DNA from: an uncultured Lachnospiraceae bacterium
Lineage (GTDB): Bacteria > Bacillota > Clostridia > Lachnospirales > Lachnospiraceae
Length of the DNA stretch: 50,161 nt
Direction: 5' to 3'
Assembly: GCA_947626435.1 (NCBI GenBank)
Contig: CANQSB010000022.1
Span: 1 to 50,161, forward strand
Shown here: one piece after another, positions 16,428 through 23,011 of the stretch
How positions within the stretch are numbered: position 1 is the first letter of the stretch
Layout of the letters: every line of letters starts with the position of its first letter
The notes under the pieces: model-generated
The model's input: the letters and a program-made list of their open reading frames with translations, nothing else
Databases searched by the model: none
Told to the model about the DNA's origin: nothing
Program-made: the position numbers and the translations under genes

Positions 16428-16685
16428 TTATCGCAATTCCTGTGTATGATTTGACGGTACTGCCTCGCCTGCAGCTTTTTCTGCTGCTGCCTGCTCTGCC
16501 TCCGCTGCGGCTTTTGCAGCCCTTTTTATTGCACGCTTCTGAATAGCTCTGCCTCTTGCTATATTCACGTCTCTGGGGGCGTCTATCATTACGCGAAGCT
16601 GGTTGTTGTTGCCGCCGAGGAATGTAATCCTGACATCCTTTCCTATCATCAGATACTCTTCCTTGGGTACTGTAAGCATTAGCAT
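16428..16685 (-). CDS. csrA: Divergent CsrA-family RNA-binding regulator
   Basis: This 85-residue protein has a full CsrA core (MLMLT, then YLMIGKDVRITFLG, NQLRVMIDAPRDVNIAR). CsrA homodimers bind GGA motifs near ribosome sites and in Gram-positive bacteria repress flagellin translation, countered by FliW. Aligned with E. coli CsrA, Arg44 and Arg31 are kept. The RNA-contacting Arg6-Arg7 are replaced by Val-Pro, and the His43-Arg44-Glu45-Glu46 segment reads Ala-Arg-Gly-Arg. The Ala/Lys-rich C-terminal tail (about 50-78) is longer than usual. RNA binding may therefore be altered. AAGGAGG precedes the ATG. The gene lies between the invertible-type segment and fliC and would be co-transcribed with fliC. 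Confidence 0.85.
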   Translation of the reverse strand: MLMLTVPKEEYLMIGKDVRITFLGGNNNQLRVMIDAPRDVNIARGRAIQKRAIKRAAKAAAEAEQAAAEKAAGEAVPSNHTQELR

Positions 16686-16766
16686 ATAAAAACCTCCTTG
16701 TTTTATTTACAGCTTTTGCGCCTTGGCGGAGTTCTGCACTCCCTGGCTTATTCTCTAATTTCTTCC

Positions 16767-16798
16767 AAATGCAACTTTTTAGATAAAATGTTGCATTT
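16767..16798 (+). repeat. Left inverted repeat of the recombinase segment (IRL)
   Basis: This 32-bp near-palindrome has arms AAATGCAACTTTTTA and TAAAATGTTGCATTT around a central GA. The other copy (17688-17719) is in inverted orientation and differs at one base (position 10, T here and A there). The identity stops exactly at the 32 bp on both sides. Confidence 0.88.
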
Positions 16799-16825
16799 GA
16801 TATTTGTCGCAAAACAATTTATTAT
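16797..16825 (+). promoter_or_regulatory. sigma-A promoter for the recombinase
   Basis: -35 TTGATA (16797-16802, overlapping the last two bases of the left inverted repeat), a 17-nt spacer and -10 TATTAT (16820-16825). It lies inside the segment, so recombinase expression would not depend on orientation. Confidence 0.6.
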
Positions 16826-16874
16826 TAAAGAAAGGAAATCTGACGAAAGGAAACGTTTAGAGAAGGGAATAATT

Positions 16875-17465
16875 ATGAGTACAATGTCGCCTATAAAGGA
16901 CAAAAAAGAGCTGGAAGCTATGAAAAAATATTTTTTGAAGAAAAACGAGATAAGAAATTATGCGCTGTTCTGCGTCGGAATTAATACCGCACTGCGCATA
17001 AGCGATATTTTAAAGCTGCGCTGGAAAGATGTGTATGACTTTGACAGCCATTCATTTAAAAAGCACTTGAAGATTAAAGAACAGAAAACAAAGAAAAATA
17101 ACGAAATACTTTTAAACAAGGGGGTAATTAACGCGTTAAAAAGGCTGCTCGCATACTGTAACAGAAGCCATACGCCGATAAACGGAGATGATTTTATATT
17201 CACAGGCGGAAAAAACAGGAACAAGCCGCTGAGCCGCTCACAGGCATACCGCATTATAAACGGCGCTGCCAAAGCACTTAAAATAGAGGGAAATATTGGC
17301 TGCCATTCGCTTAGGAAAACCTTTGGCTACTTTGCGGCGAGGAGCGGCATTTCCTCTGTATTGCTCATGCATATCTACAACCATTCATCATTTCCGATAA
17401 CAAGACGCTATCTGGGGATAGACCAGGATGAGTGTGATGAGGTGTTCATGAAGATTGCGCTTTAG
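16875..17465 (+). CDS. Single-domain tyrosine recombinase (FimB/FimE-like DNA invertase)
   Basis: This 196-residue phage-integrase-family recombinase has only the catalytic domain and a short N-terminus, close to the size of FimB (200) and FimE (198), which flip the fimbrial promoter in E. coli. The catalytic set is complete: Arg41 (TALRISD), a Lys in the KIKEQKTKK beta-hairpin (about 66-74), His144 and Arg147 (HSLRKTF), His170 (IYNHSS) and the nucleophile Tyr179 (TRRYLG). The start is the ATG at 16875, with AGAAGGG 8 nt upstream. A longer in-frame reading to 16698 would cross the left inverted repeat and the promoter. It lies between 32-bp inverted repeats, next to csrA-flagellin, and has its own terminator. 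It most likely acts on those repeats. Confidence 0.88.
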   Translation: MSTMSPIKDKKELEAMKKYFLKKNEIRNYALFCVGINTALRISDILKLRWKDVYDFDSHSFKKHLKIKEQKTKKNNEILLNKGVINALKRLLAYCNRSHTPINGDDFIFTGGKNRNKPLSRSQAYRIINGAAKALKIEGNIGCHSLRKTFGYFAARSGISSVLLMHIYNHSSFPITRRYLGIDQDECDEVFMKIAL

Positions 17466-17532
17466 CTCAGGCAGCTTCAGCCGCATAATTCCGGATATTC
17501 AAATATAATACTTTTTTGATTTTAAACGTCTT

Positions 17533-17554
17533 ATGGCATAACTATGCCTTTTTT
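17533..17554 (+). terminator. Terminator of the recombinase gene
   Basis: A short hairpin, GGCAT (17535-17539) with ATGCC (17544-17548), followed directly by six T. It lies between the recombinase and the sigma-28 promoter, so the outer inverted repeat is not needed as a terminator. Confidence 0.6.
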
Positions 17555-17631
17555 CACGCAATTTCTGGTCATTCATAATGTACTTAAAAGTTATTTGCCT
17601 TAAATTTAAAAAAATTTTTTCAAATAAGGGG

Positions 17632-17658
17632 TAAAGTATTTTAAACAATAACCGATAT
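17632..17658 (+). promoter_or_regulatory. sigma-28 (SigD/FliA) flagellar promoter, pointing away from flagellin
   Basis: TAAAGTAT (17632-17639), an 11-nt spacer and ACCGATAT (17651-17658), against the consensus TAAAGTTT-N11-GCCGATAA: 7/8 and 6/8 with exact spacing. The transcript would start near 17665 and run through the right inverted repeat toward the terminator at 17822-17858. If the segment inverted, the same promoter would face csrA-fliC. Confidence 0.72.
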
Positions 17659-17687
17659 ACAGAGTGTAAGAACAAAAACATCGCTAA

Positions 17688-17719
17688 AAATGCAACATTT
17701 TATCTAAAATGTTGCATTT
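17688..17719 (-). repeat. Right inverted repeat of the recombinase segment (IRR)
   Basis: A 32-bp perfect palindrome except for its 2-bp centre: arms AAATGCAACATTTTA and TAAAATGTTGCATTT, centre GA when read on the minus strand. It is the inverted partner of 16767-16798. The centre is the only asymmetric part, and it matches only in the inverted alignment. That favours inversion over deletion. Confidence 0.88.
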
Positions 17720-17821
17720 TTTATATGCGCTAATTGCCTAGCTGTTTTTTACCTATATTTTTGCCATTTCATTATAGATTATAGCAGAAAAACGCTAAAA
17801 TTGGGAAACGCAAATAAAACA

Positions 17822-17858
17822 AGCTGCCGCAGCAATAACAAGGCTATGCGCGGCAGCT
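17822..17858. terminator. Bidirectional terminator right of the inverton
   Basis: AGCTGCCGC (17822-17830) pairs with GCGGCAGCT (17850-17858). Tails are TGTTTTATTT on the minus side and CATTTTATTTTG on the plus side. It ends the minus-strand gene at 17944-18462 and would also stop read-through from the sigma-28 promoter in the present orientation. Confidence 0.75.
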
Positions 17859-17943
17859 CATTTTATTTTGTGTTTGCTTATTTTGTCGATTCATACCTCG
17901 TCGATTTTATCAAATTGCTGTTAAATACCTATTTTATTTATTT

Positions 17944-18462
17944 TTATATCGGTTCTATTCTGCAGTCACATGAAAGCCTTTCGTCACCATCGCCGCTGTC
18001 CGCGTCATAGAGAGCGCACATTCTTGTCACGCGGAAGCTTTCTCCTCTGAAGCTCACTATATCGCCCACTCTTACATAATCGGCGCCTACTATGTCATAG
18101 CCTTTAAATTCCGCGTTATTTTTGTTTTCTATGACGCGGCAGCCGCTTAAATCAACAATTTTTCCCGTCCCGGAATTATCCGGGCTTATATTTTTGAGGG
18201 CAAGGTCAATCCCTGTCGCGGCATTTATTATCAGCCTGCAGCCTTTCCCATCCATGGCGGTCATATCCTGCTCAATCATTCCCTCAAACAGCTTTTCGCC
18301 ATTGTCCGCGTAAATCTCTATGGACTTATCCTCCGTTCTTCTCCCGGCCTCCGCCGCTTTTTCATTTACATATGCGATGACGCTTGCCCTTGAATATGCC
18401 TCGCACTCATAAATGGTAATACGACTTAGCCTGAGTTTTTCGTATTTGCATTTTACTTTCAT
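17944..18462 (-). CDS. Hypothetical protein, 172 residues
   Basis: I do not recognise this protein. It has no signal peptide and no membrane segment, and is rich in predicted beta strands. The N-terminal half (MKVKCKYEKLRLSRITIYEC) is followed by a charged helix (about 28-47) and a block SIEIYADNGEKLFEGMIEQD. The C-terminal half has IVGADYVRVGDIVSFRGE and FRVTRMCALYDADSGD, reminiscent of a small beta-barrel. The cysteines at about 20, 75, 104, 149, 165 and 167 are notable. GGAGG lies 12 nt before the ATG. It stands alone between the inverton terminator and an XRE regulator, and nothing in the context assigns a role. A link to the flagellar switch is possible but unsupported. Confidence 0.7.
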   Translation of the reverse strand: MKVKCKYEKLRLSRITIYECEAYSRASVIAYVNEKAAEAGRRTEDKSIEIYADNGEKLFEGMIEQDMTAMDGKGCRLIINAATGIDLALKNISPDNSGTGKIVDLSGCRVIENKNNAEFKGYDIVGADYVRVGDIVSFRGESFRVTRMCALYDADSGDGDERLSCDCRIEPI

Positions 18463-18711
18463 TGTGCTTCTACCTCCACATTAAAATTTCTGTAAAACAG
18501 CAATTCAATAAACTTATCAGAAACACAGATTGTTTCCTATAAGCTTATTATGAAGTAGTCAAAAAAGATTTTCAATATTCCCAAATACCAAAAATTTGTT
18601 CTGTTATTTAATGCATATCATATGTTGTTTGACAAATGATTTAGGTTTTTAAATTTTTCACTAAAATATATTTGTAAGAATAATTTTTTTCATTATAGAG
18701 GGGGGAAAACA

Positions 18712-18960
18712 ATGGGAAACATTGAAAATCAATTTGATAATTCTAAAAAATTCGTGGAGCTTGGATATAATATAGCTTACTATCGAAAACACGCAAAGCT
18801 GACGCAGGAGGAGCTCGCGGAGCGGGTGAACATAAGCAGACAGCACCTTGGGGCGATTGAGGCGCCTAATATCGTGCGTCCCGTATCGCTTGATTTGCTG
18901 TTTAACCTTGCGGACGCGTTGGGAATTGATGCGTACAAGCTTCTGCAGTTCCGCGACTAG
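18712..18960 (+). CDS. XRE-family helix-turn-helix regulator
   Basis: This 82-residue single-domain DNA-binding protein of the Cro/CI type carries a standard five-helix HTH: KFVELGYNIAYYRKHAKLT, QEELAERVNISRQHLGAIE, then PVSLDLLFNLADALGID. There is no effector or protease domain. GAGGGGGG is 7 nt before the ATG. The target is unknown. It faces the 172-residue unknown gene divergently across 249 bp, in which I see no clear promoter beyond a TTGACA at 18629-18634 without a well-placed -10. Confidence 0.88.
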   Translation: MGNIENQFDNSKKFVELGYNIAYYRKHAKLTQEELAERVNISRQHLGAIEAPNIVRPVSLDLLFNLADALGIDAYKLLQFRD

Positions 18961-18999
18961 CGCGCGCTAAAATATTTTCTTTATCCTGCGCGCAAAGTA

Positions 19000-19008
19000 T
19001 GATATAAT
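19000..19008 (+). promoter_or_regulatory. Extended -10 promoter for thrH
   Basis: TGATATAAT, a perfect -10 (19003-19008) preceded by an extended TG. The -35 region is poor. It lies about 110 nt before the thrH start. Confidence 0.45.
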
Positions 19009-19118
19009 AGCGGAGAAGCGATGAGGTAATCGCGGCGCGGTTAGGCTTGCATGCACACGTCCAAGCTTTTAACCTTACATATTATTATACAAAAAGACGT
19101 GAGCAGATGGAGGAAATT

Positions 19119-19721
19119 ATGTATATAACATGTTTGGATTTGGAGGGCGTACTCGTACCCGAAATTTGGATTGCTTTTGCCGAGGCGAGCGGTATTCCCG
19201 AGCTTAGGCGCACGACGCGCGACGAGCCTGATTATAACAAACTTATGAAATGGCGCATAGGGATATTGAAAGAGCATGGGCTCGGCTTGAAGGAAATTCA
19301 GGAAACAATCGCAAAGATTGAGCCGATGGACGGCGCGAGGGAGTTTCTTGATGAGCTTCGTTCTTTTTCTCAGGTGATTATTATAAGTGATACTTTTACG
19401 CAGTTTGCGACGCCGCTCATGAAAAAGCTTGGCTGGCCCACTATTTTCTGCAATTCGCTTGAAGTGGCTAAAGACGGCGAGATTACGGGCTTTAAAATGC
19501 GCATTGAAAATTCTAAGCTTGCGACGGTTAAAGCGCTGCAGTCTATCGGTTATGACACTATAGCGAGCGGCGACAGCTACAATGACCTTGGAATGATTAA
19601 GGCGAGCAAGGCGGGCTTTTTATTCAAAAGCACTGACAAAATCAAGGCTGACAATCCCGAAATTCCAGCGTATGAAACATATGACGAGCTTATGTCTGCC
19701 ATTAAGGGGGCAATGAACTAA
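19119..19721 (+). CDS. thrH: Phosphoserine phosphatase / homoserine phosphotransferase ThrH
   Basis: This 200-residue HAD-superfamily enzyme matches Pseudomonas ThrH closely over its length (205 residues). ThrH dephosphorylates phosphoserine and can move the phosphate to homoserine. The nucleophile motif is CLDLEGVLVPEIW (5-17, Asp7 and Glu9), with IIISDTF as motif II, a Lys in the middle block and SGDSYNDLGM as the Mg-binding motif. The start at 19119 has GGAGG 6 nt upstream. The 24 extra in-frame codons further upstream lack a ribosome site. The gene's TAA overlaps the TAG of the convergent ABC ATPase by 4 nt, so no terminator lies between them. It links to serine/threonine synthesis. Confidence 0.92.
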   Translation: MYITCLDLEGVLVPEIWIAFAEASGIPELRRTTRDEPDYNKLMKWRIGILKEHGLGLKEIQETIAKIEPMDGAREFLDELRSFSQVIIISDTFTQFATPLMKKLGWPTIFCNSLEVAKDGEITGFKMRIENSKLATVKALQSIGYDTIASGDSYNDLGMIKASKAGFLFKSTDKIKADNPEIPAYETYDELMSAIKGAMN

Positions 19722-20800
19722 GGGCGCATATTAGTAAGTATATTATACAGCTTTTGGTTTCCGCTTTCCCAGTCACCAAAGCGGTCGCGGCAGCATATTA
19801 TATTATTGCACCGTTTGAGCCAGCATTTGGCTTCTTCAAGCTTTTCATCGCTTATGCGGCTAAACGGCGCTTCACATATAATATGAGCCGCCAATGCTTT
19901 TGCTATCGGATAGTCGAGGTCATTTTCGTAGATGATTCCTGTGACGAATGGCACTCCCTGACGCTGAAGTTTCCTGAAGGTGTCCATTCCTGTGCCCATT
20001 CCCGCAAGCACGAAAGTCCTTGGCTCTCCCTTTGGCGGCTCCAGTTCAAGCGCGTCGCCGCTTTCTTCATAGCTTCCTATATCTATACGGAACAGGCTCG
20101 TTATATAGCCGTCTTTAAATATTTCTTCGGGTGCGCCGTACCGCTCCGCCCCGTTTTCACCTATGCACAATATTTTGTCTGAGATTTTCCTTGCCAAGTC
20201 AAGCTCGTGAAGTGACATAATCACTGTGATATTTTTTTTGCGCGTCATTTCCTGCAGGAGTGAGAGAAATTCAAGCTTGTGCTTTATATCGAGGTATGTC
20301 ACAGGCTCGTCGAGAAGGATAAGCTCAGGCTTTTGGCACAATGCCCGCGCCATCATAACGCGCTGGCGCTGTCCGTCGCTTATTTTGTTAAAATCCGTAT
20401 GAGCAAGCTCGGTTATGCGCACAAGCTCCATTGCCTCGTCAACCGTCCTGTGGTCCTCCGCGGAAAGTATTCCAAATTTTCCTGTATACGGATACCGCCC
20501 CATCGCAACGACATCACGACAGGTCATAAGCTCTGTGTTCAGCCTGCCCGTAAAAACCTGCGCCTGTCTGCGCGGAAGCTCATTTCTTGAAATATCGCTC
20601 AGGCTTTTGCCGTCAAGATAGGCTGTCCCTGCGACTAGGTCAAGCTGCTTTGCTATGCTTTTCAAAATCGTGGACTTTCCCGCGCCGTTGGGACCTATGA
20701 GCGTGAGGATTTCGCCGCGCTCCACGCCTATCTCTATATTTTCGAGAATCGGCTTTTTGTCATAGCCCACTGACATTTTTTCTGTGCTGAAAAAGTACAT
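19718..20800 (-). CDS. FecE/BtuD-type ABC ATPase with C-terminal extension
   Basis: This ATPase belongs to an iron-siderophore, heme or corrinoid importer. The 360 residues are about 100 more than the usual 255. Walker A GPNGAGKST, Q-loop, signature ISDGQRQR, Walker B LILLDEP and H-loop SLHELD lie within residues 1-240. The extension (about 250-360) starts GEPRTFVLAGMGTGMDTF and continues with YPIAKALAAHIICEAPF. It is a form seen in other clostridial ATPases of this type and may be a regulatory domain. The start overlaps the permease stop (TAATG). It is the last gene of the surface protein - binding protein - permease - ATPase operon. Confidence 0.88.
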   Translation of the reverse strand: MYFFSTEKMSVGYDKKPILENIEIGVERGEILTLIGPNGAGKSTILKSIAKQLDLVAGTAYLDGKSLSDISRNELPRRQAQVFTGRLNTELMTCRDVVAMGRYPYTGKFGILSAEDHRTVDEAMELVRITELAHTDFNKISDGQRQRVMMARALCQKPELILLDEPVTYLDIKHKLEFLSLLQEMTRKKNITVIMSLHELDLARKISDKILCIGENGAERYGAPEEIFKDGYITSLFRIDIGSYEESGDALELEPPKGEPRTFVLAGMGTGMDTFRKLQRQGVPFVTGIIYENDLDYPIAKALAAHIICEAPFSRISDEKLEEAKCWLKRCNNIICCRDRFGDWESGNQKLYNILTNMRP

Positions 20801-21903
20801 TATTTACCTCTTTTCCGCTGTATCAAAACCGCTATGACTACAGGCGCGCCGAATACCGCCGTAACTGTGCTTATGCTCATCTCTGTCGGCGCAAACAGGT
20901 TTCTTGCCAGCAAATCGCAGAACAGGCAGAAGACCGCGCCGCCCAAAAAGCTTGCGGGTATCATCAGTATTGGCTTTGCGGTTTTTAGCAGGCGCTTTGC
21001 CAGATGTGGAACGGCTATCCCGACAAATGAAACGGGACCCGCAAACGCTGTGACTGATGCCGCAAGAACGCTTGAAAGCAGGACAAGCAGCATACGAAAC
21101 AGCCTTATATCAACGCCCATGCTTTTCGCGTATGCCTCTCCGAGCTGATAGGCGCTTATGGGCTTGGACATGCCAAAAACTATGATTGATGTGATGAATA
21201 CTGTAAATGACATTACTGTCACATTTTCCCATGAGATGCCTGAAAAGCTGCCTTTTGACCAGTTGTGGAGATTTACTATGTCCGCGTCCTGAGCAAATGT
21301 GACAACTATGTCAGTTATCGCGGAGCATATGTAGCCTATCATCACTCCTCCTACGATAAGCATGGACATTTTATCCACAGCTTTTGACATCAGCAGGACA
21401 AAGCCCATTGCCGCCGCAGCTCCGACAAATGCCGCCGCTATGAGCATAAATGAACTGATGTGTGCAAGCTTTTCTGAAAGGAATACCATCACCAGGGCTA
21501 CGGCAAGCTTTGAACCTGAGGATATGCCAAGCACAAACGGTCCCGCTATCGGATTGTGGAAAAAGGTCTGCAGAAGGTATCCGGAAAGTGCGAGTGCGCC
21601 GCCGAGTATCGCCGCCGCAAGCGCCCGAGGCATGCGTATCTGCCAGAGGATATTTCTTGCCGTATCGGATATGTCCGCTCCTGTGAAGCTTCCGATTACC
21701 TCCGGGATTGTAATGTGTACGCTGCCTACGCATATATTGAGCATGAGCAACACAATAAGCAATACGCCCAAAATGACAAAGCTTAATCCAACAGATACAT
21801 ATATTGTGTTTCCGCCGCCTTGTCCTGCGTGAGCATTGCGTTTACATCCGTTATCATGCCCCCGACTGACATCAGCTCCTGATACAGATTTTTTGTCGTA
21901 CAC
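20800..21903 (-). CDS. FecCD-family ABC permease
   Basis: This 367-residue inner-membrane permease belongs to a type II importer (iron-siderophore/heme/cobalamin class). It has about ten helices and the blocks IRMPRALAAAILGGALALSG (about 94-113), NPIAGPFVLGISSG, SFVGIAVPHLAKRL (coupling helix) and the C-terminal GAPVVIAVL. The start is the GTG at 21903, preceded by GGAGGG with 9-nt spacing. This makes a 33-residue extra N-terminus and a 121-nt out-of-frame overlap with the binding-protein gene. No later start codon lies before helix 1, so the overlap appears real. It is co-transcribed with the ATPase. Confidence 0.88.
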   Translation of the reverse strand: MYDKKSVSGADVSRGHDNGCKRNAHAGQGGGNTIYVSVGLSFVILGVLLIVLLMLNICVGSVHITIPEVIGSFTGADISDTARNILWQIRMPRALAAAILGGALALSGYLLQTFFHNPIAGPFVLGISSGSKLAVALVMVFLSEKLAHISSFMLIAAAFVGAAAAMGFVLLMSKAVDKMSMLIVGGVMIGYICSAITDIVVTFAQDADIVNLHNWSKGSFSGISWENVTVMSFTVFITSIIVFGMSKPISAYQLGEAYAKSMGVDIRLFRMLLVLLSSVLAASVTAFAGPVSFVGIAVPHLAKRLLKTAKPILMIPASFLGGAVFCLFCDLLARNLFAPTEMSISTVTAVFGAPVVIAVLIQRKRGK

Positions 21904-22964
21904 CAGACTCTACCCTCCTGTACTGCCTTGAAGTCACCCAGCAGCGGACTTTTTTGCAGCAATGCGTCTATCGAGTCAAGCTCTCCGTCAATGCTGCTGT
22001 TGTATATAAGATAATCGGCGTCCTTTGCGGCCGCATAAAATTCCTCCATCTGCATTGTCATTGAAAAAGAGCTGCCTTCTTCATCGCCCAGCTTATCAAA
22101 TATATATTTTCCACCCGCAAGCTCTATCAGCTTGGGAATGTAGTCGGCTGATTTACGCACATTGACCGCGCCATTGGCAGTGATATAAAAAAAGGCGACA
22201 GTTTTGGCATTGCCGTCATCTGTATTCTGCGCAAGCTTATTTAATGCCGACTGTTGTTCATCAAAAAGCTGCTGCGCAAGCTCATCCTTTCCAAGAAGCG
22301 CGCCGTACACCTTTATCCACTCTACGCGCCCCAGCGGATGCGCTTCATAGCTTGAGTGATCTATGAGAACGGGGATTCCAAGAGTTTTTAGCTTTTCTCC
22401 TACTTCGGGGGAATGGGTTATCATGCCGTTTTCCACTGCAAGACGGCAGCCTTGGGACAAGATAAACTCATAGTCGGGCTCGCTGTATTTGCCTGCGTAG
22501 AGAATATTGCCTGCTTCCATTGCGATGCGCGCCTCCGTTATATACCAATCGTCGGCTTTTGTACCCGAGAAGTGTATGCTGTCCATGCCGTCCAGCGCCC
22601 GGAATATGTCCATAACGGCACTCGCTGCCAGATATATGCCATCCAGAGGCTGATTTATGACAGTTATGTCATTTTGAAGCTGTGTCGGAGTCGGCTTGCC
22701 ATCGGGCACTATAAGGAAACGGCTGCCGTCTGAAATCGTTATCAGGGTGTAGCCTTCCTGATAGCGGTCGATTGCAAATTCTTGCGCGTAGGTAATGGCA
22801 TCACGAGATTTATAGGTGAGGTCGGGACTTATGTTCTGGGGTATTTGTGACATTAGTGTCATTTTTTTGTCATCTGACCCTGTGCCGCCACAGGCAGACA
22901 TGAAAAAAATAATTAAAAGGCTTACTGCCGCGGCAATCAGAATCGGCTTTTGAGTTTTTTCCAT
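21783..22964 (-). CDS. ABC substrate-binding lipoprotein (iron/heme/corrinoid class)
   Basis: This 393-residue lipoprotein has a signal peptide ending in the lipobox MSAC (Cys about 25). It is followed by a TroA/FhuD-like two-lobe fold: LAASAVMDIFRALDGMDSIHF (first lobe), GIPVLIDHSSYEAHPLGRVEWI (linker region) and LIELAGGKYIFDKLGDEEG (second lobe). These blocks mark the periplasmic-binding class III proteins that feed FecCD permeases. No ligand can be deduced. No cobalamin riboswitch is visible upstream, which slightly favours iron or heme. Its last 121 nt encode the start of the permease in another frame. The ribosome site is weak (GGAAC). Confidence 0.87.
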   Translation of the reverse strand: MEKTQKPILIAAAVSLLIIFFMSACGGTGSDDKKMTLMSQIPQNISPDLTYKSRDAITYAQEFAIDRYQEGYTLITISDGSRFLIVPDGKPTPTQLQNDITVINQPLDGIYLAASAVMDIFRALDGMDSIHFSGTKADDWYITEARIAMEAGNILYAGKYSEPDYEFILSQGCRLAVENGMITHSPEVGEKLKTLGIPVLIDHSSYEAHPLGRVEWIKVYGALLGKDELAQQLFDEQQSALNKLAQNTDDGNAKTVAFFYITANGAVNVRKSADYIPKLIELAGGKYIFDKLGDEEGSSFSMTMQMEEFYAAAKDADYLIYNSSIDGELDSIDALLQKSPLLGDFKAVQEGRVWCTTKNLYQELMSVGGMITDVNAMLTQDKAAETQYMYLLD

Positions 22965-23011
22965 AATTTATGCTTCGTGTTCCTTTCAGGTTTGGCAAAA
23001 TAGGTAATTAC

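Larger units (their letters stand above)
16767..17719. other. Candidate invertible DNA segment with its own recombinase and a sigma-28 promoter (inverton)
   Basis: The 953-bp segment is bounded by 32-bp inverted repeats that look like tyrosine-recombinase sites: symmetric arms around a short asymmetric centre. In order it holds a sigma-A promoter, a 196-residue FimB/FimE-like recombinase, a small terminator and a sigma-28-type promoter pointing outward through the right repeat. To its left is csrA-fliC, transcribed leftward. To its right is a bidirectional terminator. In the present orientation the flagellar promoter faces the terminator. After inversion it would read csrA-fliC with a leader of about 135 nt. 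Inversion has not been observed here. It is inferred from architecture. Confidence 0.72.

Noticed and set aside
16698-16874. N-terminal extension of the recombinase from 16698
   Set aside because: It would cross the left inverted repeat and the recombinase promoter, and it lacks a ribosome site.
16767-17719. The two 32-bp palindromes as ordinary terminators
   Set aside because: The left copy has no T-tract on either strand and the recombinase has its own terminator at 17533-17554. Near-identity of both copies is better explained as paired recombination sites. The right copy does have a T-run on the plus strand, so it may terminate as well.
18480-18508. TTGAAT-17-TTTAAT promoter for the 172-residue gene
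   Set aside because: The predicted start would fall inside the ribosome-binding site, leaving no leader.
23001-23011. Another R element end (TAGGTAATTAC) between the surface protein and binding-protein genes
   Set aside because: Only 11 bases match and no inner or left part is present. It may be chance.
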